Source: Daphnia pulex (lineage: Eukaryota; Arthropoda; Branchiopoda; Diplostraca; Daphniidae). From it: a stretch of 64,000 nt of DNA. Within the stretch, counting starts at the first letter, position 1, and each line of letters begins with the position of its first letter. The DNA lies in NCBI RefSeq assembly GCF_021134715.1, contig NC_060023.1:6200001-6264000 (forward strand). Direction: 5' to 3'. Positions 9,109 through 19,940 of this stretch are shown piece by piece. A program made the position numbers and the translations under genes. The notes beneath the pieces were generated by a model. It saw nothing but the letters and a program-made list of their open reading frames with translations, made no database searches and had not been told where the DNA came from.

Positions 9109-9913
9109 TCAAACATTTGCATACGCTTCAGTTGGAACCGGAACTGCAGATCCATCGGCAACCATCTCTTTGTCGTTTCCTGTTGGCCGGTAATAAGGCG
9201 CACCAGCAGCAACAGCTTGTCCAGCTCCGGCGTACTGCATTACCCAAGTCTGTGCGAAAACGGAAAATATGAAAATGTTATGCCGACTTGAAAGTGGATT
9301 GTGCACAATTTTACCCCATTAGACATCTGCGGAGCACCGGCGTATTGAACGAACTGTGGGCCAGCAGCTCCGTATGCAGCAGGATAAGCGGCATATTGTT
9401 GGGGTACAACACCCTGGTCAGCAACAACAGCAGGGACCTGAAAAGGAGCTGCGTAAGCGGCAGCCACGTTAGCTGAAGCGGGGGCGTACATGGCGTATGA
9501 CGCAACTGGAGGAGGTTGAAGATACATCGCGGAATAGTCGACGGCCATTGGCTGTTGGCGTCCATCCGACACAATTCCATCAGAAGGTGTTAGTGCGGGA
9601 GAGATGGGCAGAAGTCGGTCGGCAACTGCTGAGGCCGAGTCGTCAGACGCGTACATCGGAACGTAGACCTTCTTGGCTACCAGAATCATTTTACGTGAAT
9701 TCGGTGCTGACGTCACTATTGTCGCTGTGTCAGATTTGCCGGACTTGAGATTGAGGAACCACGCCTCTGAAACGACGACCAACAAGCTCAACACTGACAG
9801 GATCACAATTACAGACTAAGAAATAAGACAATGAAACAAAAAAACACAATGAAAAGAATAAATTAAATAATTCACAGCAGATTAACTATATAAACATTTG
9901 TTGTTACCTTCAT
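9109..9913 (-). CDS. Secreted Ala/Pro/Tyr-rich protein, probably cuticular or extracellular matrix
   Basis: Proposed exons on the minus strand are 9913-9908 (ATGAAG only), 9815-9315 and 9249-9109; introns are GT-AG and the total is 216 codons with stop. The joined start MKSVIVILSVLSLLVVVSEA is a clear signal peptide, and splitting of the first few codons by an intron is typical of arthropod cuticle genes. The mature protein has a short polar region with KKVYVPMYA, then Ala/Pro/Tyr/Gln-rich low complexity (repeats of AAY, AYP, QYAGA) and ends in YRPTGNDKEMVADGSAVPVP. No RR chitin-binding domain is present. It may be a low-complexity cuticle or eggshell protein; the exact family is not recognised. 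Its neighbour across the tRNA cluster is a true cuticle protein. Confidence 0.8.
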
Positions 9914-9989
9914 TTTCAATATGAGATGGAAGAGACTTGTTGTTCCGTGGAAGCCTGGGATCTGCGTACCAATTGTCACGTCACGTCGG

Positions 9990-9997
9990 CCTTTTAT
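9990..9997 (-). promoter_or_regulatory. TATA-like box for the Ala/Pro-rich gene
   Basis: The minus strand reads GATAAAAGG here, 77-84 bp upstream of the ATG at 9913. That would place the start near 9965. The direct repeat ACGTGACGTGAC lies between the TATA box and the start region. Confidence 0.5.
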
Positions 9998-10707
9998 CTC
10001 ATCTCATCGAACCCATAAATCACCTCGAGCTATTGGCGCCAATGAACTTTTCAAGGTAACATTCTGTCTCGTTTTAATGGAGGTGGAGACCAATAACTAA
10101 AATCAAATTCAGAGTCACTTTAAACAGATTAAAAAGCGGCGCGCACATTTGAACGGTCTGTAACGGCTATCGTGGTACGGTATACAGCCCTCCAGCCCAT
10201 ATTTGGACTGGGAAAATATAATGGCCATCAAGTTCTGCATGAAGTACATCATCCATTCTGCCATTTTTCTTTATAATTATATGCATCATTGAATTTAAAG
10301 AATTAAATTTATCTCAGGAAGGAACAAAACCTCTTAATGTGTATTTGCGCTTGCATTTACGTTCACGTCATCCAAAATATAATTAAGAAACGAAAACGTT
10401 ATTACAAGAAGAGATTCCGTTTCCATCTATGAAATTATAGTAACTTTCTCGTTGAAAAAATAATAAATCCATTTGGATTGTATCTTTCCGGAGAGAAGGG
10501 ATTTTCATAAAACAATGTTTCTTTATCAGAATATCAAAGAAAAATAATTCCAACTCAGCTTCTCTGGGTTGATAAGATGAAATTGGAACTTGTGCAAACA
10601 GACAGTCTCATCAGCCTCCGCAGAGAAAATCTAAAAAAATTTCCATTTGTTTGATCACGGTGTACGCTATTTTATCAAAAAATTTAAATTCATAGAACAT
10701 CAAAGTT
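9998..10707. other. Intergenic stretch, nothing convincing
   Basis: Upstream of the Ala/Pro-rich gene and downstream of the first tRNA. It includes T-rich sequence near 10670-10685 which, read on the minus strand, does not form a long Pol III terminator but has TTTTTT at 10677-10682. No open frame or repeat stands out. Confidence 0.3.
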
Positions 10708-10836
10708 TGCCTCCTGAGAGGATTGAACTCTCGCCCTTTGGTTTTCTTTCTATATTTGTTCTTCTTTTTCTTCTTCTTTTTTCTTCATATTTGTTGTACG
10801 TACGAGACCAACGCTCTACCACTGAGCTAAGGAGGC
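10708..10836 (-). tRNA. tRNA-Thr (CGU) with a 57-nt intron
   Basis: The cloverleaf is complete: acceptor GCCTCCT/AGGAGGC with discriminator A, D stem GCTC/GAGC, anticodon stem TTGGT/ACCAA, T stem GAGAG/CTCTC with loop TTCAATC. The anticodon loop reads C-T-CGT-A, giving anticodon CGU (threonine codon ACG). The intron (10744-10800) lies at the canonical site after position 37. A box TAGCTCAGTGG and B box AGTTCAATCCT are intact. Confidence 0.85.
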
Positions 10837-11092
10837 ACAAACGGTGGCCAAATAGGCTATTTTTTAAATGGTAATGTTTGTCTGGAAGCGTGACTTGGAA
10901 AACATTTTAGATCACTGGAAGCTCATCCGCGTTGCGCAAAATTTAGATAATTAAAGTGTTATCTGCAATTCACACGGATGAATTCATTACGTTTAGATAC
11001 TCACTCAGTATTCTCAAATTTACCGCCATTCCGCTATTCATCAATGAAGCAAGGGTATTAATAAATTATTGTGTTATAAATAGTGTCTTTAT

Positions 11093-11200
11093 TGCCTCCT
11101 GACAGGATTGAACTCTCGACCTTTGGTTTGCTATCTTGCAAATAATTTTTACATTCACAATTCATACGAGACCAACGCTCTACCACTGAGCTAAGGAGGC
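11093..11200 (-). tRNA. tRNA-Thr (CGU) with an intron, second copy
   Basis: Same exon halves as the first copy, with GCCTCCT/AGGAGGC acceptor, TTGGT/ACCAA anticodon stem and CGT anticodon. The intron is shorter and unrelated in sequence. The T stem has one mismatch (GAGAG against CTGTC), and the variable loop is AGGTC. It is probably functional but slightly weaker. Confidence 0.75.
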
Positions 11201-11418
11201 ACATATTTTAAAAGTTATTCTAGTGTTTAATTTGTTTTATTAAAGCGTGAAAAAGATTACTGGAAGCTTCCGTTCCATCCAAATGTACATTAGAAGTTGC
11301 ACTATGTCCTCAAATCGTCTTATTAAAAGTCTTAAAAGTGTTTCTACAAAGAATTCAAATGGAGTCGAGTGATCCTCGACACGCGTTTATACTTTGTATA
11401 TATATTTGCCGAGGTATT

Positions 11419-11525
11419 TGCCTCCTGAGAGGATTGAACTCTCGGCCTTTGGTTGTCTACAATCAATTGATACTAATTTTTAACTGACGTACGAGACCAA
11501 CGCTCTACCACTGAGCTAAATAGAC
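11419..11525 (-). tRNA. tRNA-Thr (CGU)-like, third copy with damaged acceptor stem
   Basis: D, anticodon and T arms match the first copy, with anticodon CGT and an unrelated intron. The 5' acceptor strand is GTCTATT instead of GCCTCCT. Against AGGAGGC this gives four Watson-Crick pairs, two G-U and one mismatch. The Pol III boxes are intact, so it may be transcribed but is likely a decaying copy. Confidence 0.55.
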
Positions 11526-12056
11526 ACGCAATAAATAATTACCGAACGTTAAAGACTTGAATATTTACATGCTGTTTCTGAAAGAAACGATAAGTTGATA
11601 ATAATCAATCTTTGTGAAAAATGAAACGAGAGAAATAAAAACTAAAAGAATTCCATTTCAACTAACAACTTTTTAATGCTAAACCGAGAGACCGATGCTG
11701 ATGGCCCTAATCATGTTTCCGACTTAACGCAACTTACGACACACCAAGATTCGAAAATCTTCCGCAGTCATTAGTCTTCAAACTTCAAAGGGATCAAATC
11801 GTCAAATAGTTCTACTGAAAAATAAGATTCTTTCTCGGACAAAAAATGTTACCTCAATTTAATTAGAGAGGACTGCGAAATTGAATGGTATTCGTTTGCA
11901 CCTGACACTAAAATACAATGAAAAAGTAATATTTGCAAGACTTGATTTGTTCCGTTCGTGACCCAATTAGCAAAGAAGGAACCACATTCGAACACACCAG
12001 ACCCCTCCCAAACGGATCATTTTTTCTCCCTTCACCCGTTCCCATTCACACCCAAC
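11526..12056. other. Intergenic stretch upstream of the cuticle gene
   Basis: No gene or repeat was seen. The last 100 bp are C-rich and adjoin the core promoter of the cuticle gene. Confidence 0.3.
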
Positions 12057-12095
12057 TATAAAAGCCCCGATAGGGAAGATGAAAAGTATCAGTTG
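12057..12095 (+). promoter_or_regulatory. TATA box and initiator of the cuticle gene
   Basis: TATAAAAG at 12057-12064 is followed 34 bp later by an arthropod-type initiator, ATCAGTT, whose A is at 12091. This predicts a 29-nt leader before the ATG at 12120. Confidence 0.75.
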
Positions 12096-12119
12096 TTCTA
12101 CACATCAACCGAATTCAAC

Positions 12120-12948
12120 ATGAAGTTGGTAAGGAAACGGCACTCAAGACATTTAATCAGTCAACAGTCGTCGAATTCATTCGTGCTTTAATTGCCTCAG
12201 ACTTGGACTAAACTAAGTGAAATATTATTTTCTAGTTTGTTATCGCCGCTGTCTTGGCCGTCGCTGCCGCTGCCCCTTCCAGCTACAAGCCGGAATACAA
12301 AGCCCCAGCCTACGCTGCCCCCGCCTACGCTGCCCCAAGCTACTCTACCCCAAGCTACTCTTCTCCGGCTTACGCCACTCCAGCCTACGCTGCCCCGGCC
12401 TACGCTAAGGATAACAAATACGCCGGCATCACCGTCACCAGCCAATCTGATGAGCGCAATCTCGACGGCAGCAGCCAGTGGAGGTAAAAGTCGACGAAAT
12501 ATTATTTCTACATTATACTAGTTATAACCTTGAAGGATTCAATTGGTTAATCATTTCTTGATACATTAATTTGATTAATTTGTGCAGCTACGCCCAGTCT
12601 GACTACACGACCCGCGAGGAATCGCAGGTGCAAAAGAAGCTCCAAGGCGTCGCCTACGACTCTTACGGCAAAGCAACTTACGAGGATGTAATGGGAAACA
12701 CCAACAAGGGATTTTCTTACTGGGTTTCCCCCGAAGGCGAGAAATTCACTTTGACCTGGGTCGCTGATGAGCAGGGATTCCAACCCAAGGGCGACCACTT
12801 GCCCGTCGCTCCCGTTCACGTTTATGAGCTCCCGGTCGTTCCCGTCCATGAATGCGAACTTCCCGTTGCCCCTGCACTTCCCTACAAACGCACCTGGACT
12901 CGGTTATTAAATCATCTAAATCCAACTTCATTCTTGAAATTCACGTGA
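12120..12948 (+). CDS. RR-1 chitin-binding cuticle protein
   Basis: Proposed exons are 12120-12128, 12236-12483 and 12588-12948, with GT-AG introns and matching phases, totalling 206 codons with stop. The start MKLFVIAAVLAVAAAAPSS is a signal peptide split after MKL, the usual cuticle-gene layout. Residues ~20-60 are a low-complexity run built on PAYAAPAY. The Rebers-Riddiford domain follows (~residues 65-135): a SSQWSYAQSDY start, GNTNKGFSYWVSPEGEKF and WVADEQGFQPKGDHLP, the RR-1 consensus that binds chitin in soft cuticle. The C-terminus has ELPV/APVH repeats. The last ~20 residues (after PYKRTW) are atypical for the family and may be read-through caused by a small frameshift or loss of the usual stop. 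Confidence 0.92.
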
Positions 12949-15740
12949 AATTTCTGTCTTAAGATCCTAAATGCACCAGTGTATAATTTATTGGTGTGAT
13001 ATAAATATATTGCTGAAGTCCTTGTTAAATTTCAAGTTTCTAACCCAACCCGAGTTGCGTCTTTTTAGGATAAATGCCGCATATTCATTCAGATGACTGA
13101 TGACCTAGACTATTCTAAACTCCTAACGCCTGCCTAACGCATATTTTAAAACCTTAGTGAATCGCTCTCTCACTCTTGTGAACTTAACTACCGTATCCCT
13201 ACATCACAATTCACAAACCCTTAAAGTTAGAATTGAAAATAACAAAATTTCGGTGTCCTGATGCCAGCCGAATTTTTAGCTGAAAAATGCGATAGGCTAA
13301 TTGTGTATGTGCTACGGCGGATTTTCTAATTTGTTGAAAAATGCTAAACACGTTTAATAAATCCCCATCAAGCTATTTTAATAATCTTAATTTTCTATTT
13401 TTGCACTCATTTCCAAGGTAGAGTACCGACTATACGATTTGGTATTTCCTGTTGCGTTGGTCTTATACCATTAAAAGTAATTGAAAATTTGTAGAACCAA
13501 ATTAAGAGCGGTCCAATAATCATAGAAAAGGGTGGTATACTCAAAAAATAATTGCCTAGAGCAAGAAAGGGTACTGGTTGGAACGCATCATATTATATAT
13601 AAGGCCTACTGTACCCATGGGAACAGGAAAAAAGCGAGACTGTCCGAATGTCCGGAATTCGAGTTCGGAAATCTCTGGAAACGTTAATTAATGATTCCTG
13701 CAATTTTCCACAACTAAGTAATGCCAAATTGCTGAAGCTGTTCATAAAAAATAATGAAAAATGTCGTCTGTGACTGTCACCTGTCAGTGATAACGTCGTC
13801 TGTGATGAATTTTGGCGGTCTAGCTCTTAGGATGATGATTAGTCAGTCAGATGCCGACCTTTTATCCGGTAAAAGATCGCTATTTATTAAGCATTTTTTC
13901 CATATTTTCTTCGTGATTTAAATCAGCTTTATCATTTACCCGAAAAAAAGCGGGGATTATAAAGGGAAGAAATTATAACTGCCAATAACACAAACCAAAT
14001 AATCAAAAAGTGATCGGTTCAACCAAATTAATGCATAATCTTATAAAAAAACCGAAAACTGCATTTTCTGTTCACATTTACTTAGTTATAAACTCACAAA
14101 TCCTCCCCAAATCTCTATATTTAAAATTATGCGCTTAGGATGCAGCGGTGCCATTTTCACAATTTACTGAAATTTCGTAAAATTTCTTACACACCGACGT
14201 CTGATGGCCCCAAGGCCCCAGATTATGACGTCTGTCTGTCGGATATTAAATAAAGTTGATATCCCTCTATTTTTAAAGATATATTTCAGATTTTCTAAAC
14301 AAAGTTGATTTTTTTACCGTTCCTTCCGACTTCGGGATCGCGTCATGCTTGAACGCCCCGGCCGCCAGTCGACAGACGTGGCTTTTCGTGTTATATTTTT
14401 ATTTTGGCGTTTCGTGTGTTTCGTTTGTTATATTATCTGAAGTCGGTGATTTTATTTCCTCGAATCTTGGTGTACACGTACACACAGCGACTAACAAGGA
14501 AAAGCAATACAAGGCATGATGGAAAGAAAATAGACTGTGCGGAGGCAACCAAAAAAGGTACAATGCTATATACTATAGCCTAGTATATATACTTCCCCAC
14601 AGCACAGTCCTTTAATCCTTCTTCTATATACGTACTTCTCTGTAGGCTGCCAAAGTGAGTTCGTATTTATAGAGAGAAACTCGTCCTGCATTCTAAATCT
14701 CATTAAACTATCGGCTCGAAGATAAATAAGCCAAGTGCGAATCCCAACATTTCATTGGCAGTCTCTCAAGTCTCATAGATAGTACAAACCCTAATAATTA
14801 TTAAAGATCTTTCTATTGTGTAAAAATACGTTTTCAACTGTTACGCGTCAAGTGCTCCACCAGGGGAATTTCTGTCTCTTAATAGGAATCCGAAAAAGAA
14901 TTCAATTCACTGATGCGATTTCATTTCATTTTTTTAAGTGAGTTGAACGATGGCGAAAAAAATTGCCGATGTGAATCGGTTTGCCATTTCGCATTGAATC
15001 GCTGTGGTTCTGTTGATTGTATAATTAGTTATACTACCTTATTAGTTCAGCGACGTTGATGGTGCTGTATCAACTTGTTTTAGGCCTTTCTATATAATGG
15101 AGTAATGGGACATGATGGATGCGAGTCGATGTGGAGAGAGAAGAGAGAGAGAGCAACGATGCGCTGTTGGATTCTTGACACACGGTCGGTGATGATATGA
15201 TAGAAAGATAGTCACTGCGGCAAGTGCTGGGAACTAGACAGCTGGTAGTCTGCCCAGTTGATTATATACGGCCGGCGCAGCAAGGCCAGCAATATTTTCA
15301 ATAAGCATCAGCATCATCGTGCATAGCACTTTGTTATTTCTTTCGTTTGCATCGCTCCGTATAGATATACTTTGCGCCCGTTTGAGTAATCATGATTTCC
15401 TTTAGAGACGCAGGAGTAAAAATAGCCATTTCTGTCCGAACACGAGCTAAATAAGCAATCCACGCGGCCGTTGCGTGCCAAGCAGAAGAGATATATCAAA
15501 TAAAGCTGCGACGCGCGATATATATATATCCGGCCACTGCTAACAATAAAAGGCAAAAAACAAAAGTTGGAAGCAGAAAACGACCGCAGTCAGCTAACAA
15601 CGTAATTAATGTATTGTTGTTATTATAAGGCGAGTATATATATAATATATATATAATAGGCCAAAAAAGGTCAAACGTTTTGTCGTATAAAAATATACGA
15701 GAAAAAAATAGTTTTCCCTGGGATTTGATTTGATTTGAGA
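12949..15740. other. 2.8-kb AT-rich intergenic region
   Basis: No gene could be supported. An 8-bp inverted pair, GACTGTGC (14533) and GCACAGTC (14602), brackets a 61-nt loop, which is too weak to call as a structured RNA. Alternating TA runs occur at 15516-15530 and 15634-15659. A GATTATATACGGCC near 15259 could be a TATA element but has no gene attached. Confidence 0.3.
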
Positions 15741-15743
15741 GGA

Positions 15744-15812
15744 TAGGTGCCTCAAGTTGGAACAGTGTCGAGTTCCCACGTGGGACGACGTAGGTTCAAA
15801 TCAACAGTCACA
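15744..15812 (+). repeat. Possible tRNA-derived SINE head
   Basis: The stretch ends in a good B box, GGTTCAAATCA (15792-15802), preceded about 35 bp upstream by a poor A-box-like GGTGCCTCAAGTTGG. A palindrome TCCCACGTGGGA lies where an anticodon arm would be. T-rich DNA follows at once. It could be a SINE head or a decayed tRNA; cloverleaf pairing is incomplete. An open frame of 96 codons running through it is judged non-coding. Confidence 0.3.
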
Positions 15813-16724
15813 TTTTTTCTTTATTTTCCTTTTTTTCTATATTATTATATAAAAAAATTAATGGCCAGAAGAATAGATCTCCCTTGCTTTTTTTCAAAAT
15901 CGGCCGCTAGATGGCTTAGCGAAATGACGGTTGTCAATGGCGAAAAACTTCAAAAAATGACGAAAAATTTTCAAGATTTTCAATTGCCAATATCTCTGCT
16001 AATAAGCGTTTTAAAAAACGGGGCGAGATGTCTCTAGAGGTGGGCAAAATCTTTCATTCTGAAAAATGAGATTTTTTTTTATGTCTGGTTTGCCCGAAAA
16101 CTGATGTAAAAAATCCGAAAAATCGCTACGAATTCTGGGGGTCCCTTAGTTTATATTAAATAACCTGAAAACTATGCTAGCTAGAACATTGCGGATTCCA
16201 CCATTGGGTTTTCCGTAAAATTCCACACAAAATGGTTTACATGGGGACTGGCTGAGATGCCTTGGTCACCCTTTTTCAAATATTGTAAACCCTCAAAACC
16301 CCCAATTTTGGCCTCTTTGAGTGGTGGACTCTGTGTTCAAGCGAAATTAATAGAATAACTAGATTCTGTAAAAAATACGAGTTTTTTCACATTTTAAAAA
16401 AAAAAAATCTTAATTTGTTTCCTTTCGCAAGGACTTAGAAAAAACGTGTTCAGACATAGTTCTGTAGAAAATCCGCTTGGTATCACTACCATTCATCGTG
16501 GCAACCTGGCATTCAGCCTTATGGGAAATTTCTAGTGTGTGAACATATACCATCCCCTCTTCTACCATGTAAGGGGTAAAACAACAATGATAAAAACAAT
16601 GAAAACGGAAATTCAAAAGAAGAAGTTTGACAACGTTTAGTGAACTCGACTTCTTCTGCAGATGAACTAACTATTAAATTAGTTTTGTGGTAAACAATTG
16701 TGTTTTATTCTATTAGGGCTGTGG

Positions 16725-17000
16725 CCCGGGCCATGAAAACCCGGGTCACTATTCGGGCTAAAAAAAAACCCTAAAAAATATTAACCCACCGAGGCAATTT
16801 TTGTACGGGGCGGGTGACGGGTTGAACCACCGGGTCCGCGGGCCAACCCGAGCGGTGGCACCATCTAGTAGTCACATAGAAAAGCTCGTTATTCACTATA
16901 CCTTCGGCATCCATCAAGAAAGACCTAAAAATATTGCCACCAAATACTCTACGAGAATTTCGTAGCATGAAAAGTAGGATAAGTGGAAGAAAAGGGCGTT
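16725..17000. repeat. Dispersed repeat copy A
   Basis: GC-rich DNA with repeated GGGCC/CGGGT blocks. The part 16900-16985 is the inverse of 36166-36245: ATTCTCGTAGA-A-ATTTGG and TTTTTTAGGTCTT are shared on the opposite strand. Bits of the GGGTTGAACC/GGGTCCGCGGG block also recur near 36300-36330. The family is unknown. Confidence 0.55.
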
Positions 17001-19940
17001 CAGGGGTGTAAGAACAATGGGCATAAGAAAATCTGTTAAATTTAAATATTTCCCCTGTTGTTTACTGTTTTCGCGACCGAATCCTGAGACACAGAGAATC
17101 GGACCGAGGGAAGAAAAGGGAGAAAAGGAAAGTATGAAAAAGGGGGGCACATACTTTCCTCTTTCCCCTTTTCTTGGGAACGGGAACACTTTTATTTTAT
17201 GCAATCTTATCTTTTTTATGAATTTTTATGAAGCAATATCTTATATCTTATATCACGATACAATATCTAATATCGACATCAGCTAGCTTCATACGTAACA
17301 ATGGCATCTTAAACCTTAAATATCTTCAATAATCCATAATTGTAATAATTGTTGCAGTATGTAAAATAATTTCAACTATTAGCATTAGTTTACATATTAA
17401 TAACGAATATCGACTGCTCTATAAACCGTCGTTTACAATTTATAACTATGGCAGTCATGAGATTTGAACCAATAACCTTTACGTTTAAACGCGTGCATTA
17501 ACCCAAACTTCCATACGGAAATTTTCCATATCCAAAAAGATCGATTGGTGAGCGGATAGTATAGTCTGTCCGGAATTCGCACCTGGCGCCTTATGGGAGC
17601 AAGACTGAAACTACAAATAAGTGATTTTGAAACTGTTTGTACGCCATTCAAACATGTTTTGGTGGATTTCAAGCGAAATGGGGTTAGGGGCATGGGAATT
17701 AAATTAAAAACCGTAAAGACTTTAATTATTTTACAATAAGAAACATTCCGGACATAAGATACACCATTTCGGGGAATGGTAGTAATTATAAAACTAACTG
17801 CTCAATTTTTTTCAAAAATACTTTCACTAAAATTACTGAATCATTAATATGCCTTTTAAAAATATTTATAAACAAGTGGAACGGGAAAGAAAAATTATGA
17901 CGACAGCTTTTTTGGATCTGCTAAGATTGATCCTCTGTCACTCAAATCTTTTTCTTTTAATAATGCAAAAACTATGCAAAAAAACTTATAAACATTGCAC
18001 ATCAATCGATTCGCCTCCCAATTCTGCTTCGATTGATGTACAGACATATGAAAACAAAGAAATAATTTGCTTTCAAAATTTCTTGTCCGGAATTCGCGTC
18101 AGCTTTCCGACATTCGCATTTTGGCATGTTTTTCTTTTTTCATTGATATTTAAGAAAATTCTTAAAAATAACGAAAAAAATTTTATATATTGTAGATCTG
18201 TCAATTCTCTATCGATTGATATAATTAGTTAAGGGATTTTTCGAGTTTTAACCTTAGAATTTTCTTTACCCCATAAAATTTTTTACTTACTGACACCAGA
18301 GAGCCAAAATTTTCAGTCGTAAGAAAAATTGAGAAATTTCAATTCATGATTTCTCAATTAATACAGCGTATTTTTAGATGCTCTTTAGCTCAATTGCGTA
18401 TTCTCTGCCATATTTTGAAATTCATTCATTAGTTTTCCTGAAATTTTCGTGGTTTTTCTATAATTGTAACTTGAAAAAATCGGATTTTTTGTCCGGCATT
18501 CGCGTATCCGAGATGCTGACCGAAATTCGTTGTTTTACCCCAATAAATAAATAAAAATGACTATAGAAGTTACTAACAAAAAGGTTACACCATAAATTTT
18601 TAACTTACCCAAATCTCTGGTCACCAATAAAAATAAAATTTTTCCAAAAGGAAAAAGAGGATTAGCTGAATTGCCCAGTGAACAATTGTCTTTAAGTCCT
18701 TTTGACGGGTGGTTAAAGGAGAAATGATGAGCGAAGACGAGCTTCGTCGTTTTATAGCCGCACATCTATGCTGGGTTCCCCTTCCTTTAACCGCAGCGTA
18801 TGGGGGTTGGGGCTATATAAGGTCAAAATCAAACTTTATATAGGCTTTCTACTTTCTTTTTCCCCCTTTTAAAAGAAACCCTCTTAACTTTAAGTCTTTG
18901 GAGATCCACCGATCCATCCAGTAAGGAATGGGACACAACAGGAAAAATCTCTAACTCTGATCTTTCTTTTAGTATGATTTCCCATTCGAAACGGGTTAAG
19001 ATTGATGTAGAAAATTATCCTCACTATCTTGGCATAGTTCTGCGCTACTACTCCCCTCGAATTGCACGATTTTCTTGAATGGAAATATTTCTTCGTCGAC
19101 AACAGCACCACACCATTGCATATCTTGGCCCTGTTGGCTATTTTATCTTTGCCCCACTACCAATACTATGTCCCGAGTCCCGACCCATTTCTTTTGATAA
19201 CCACTGGCACTGTATTTATGCCGATTGCCCTCAATTTTTGAATTTCATCCACATTCCACACTCCTCAATTCTTCACCACTATTGCAAAAACATATTGAAT
19301 AAAGCCAGCTGGTTCCAAAAAAAAATGTTTTTCTTCTTTTTTCCTTAGACCATGAGTTTCCGAGTTAGCATGGACTTTGTCAAAATCGACCAAAACTTCT
19401 ACAAAGTTTCTTTCATCATTTTTAAAACTCCGGTTCTAGAAATGTCTTGTCTTACTTCTTTCACCGTTTTCACTGGAAAAATGATGTACTAGCACCGAAA
19501 AATTTCTACATCCTTGATTTGGGCCTGAACGGTCGCCGTTTTCCCCATCCCTGTGCACCTTTTCATCTGAGTGAAGATGACTGCAGCTCTTTGTTCACCT
19601 GGTCGACTGTCCGGCCAAACAACGGTGAAGGAGACGATTTTAAAATGTTACAATTCCGTGGTGACCCCGGAGAAATTTTGGGGAATCCTGAAACTAAGAC
19701 TTGAATCTCGCTGCTCATCTCCAGCATTATCTTTATCCTGCCTCCACAACAGATTCAATGGAATTTTGCAGTAGTCACTACTTCTGGGAATAACCCACAA
19801 CCTAAAGGCCTTCTCTATACACCTCAACGTATGAATCCTTAAAATATTTTGCAATCCTTCAGCATCCTTAATTACATCAATCAATTGCCTCGTTAGAGAA
19901 ATCAACGTATCCATTATCTTAAAAAGAAAACATAAATTCA
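17001..19940. other. 2.9 kb without a supportable gene
   Basis: Short open frames only. A TATA-like CTATATAAGG at 18811-18820 is present, but no downstream gene could be built. Translations from about 19570 may be the worn N-terminal part of the Penelope-like element that follows, but nothing specific can be recognised. Confidence 0.3.

Noticed and set aside
14533..14609. Possible hairpin RNA
   Set aside because: Only an 8-bp stem with a long loop; insufficient for a structured RNA or microRNA call.
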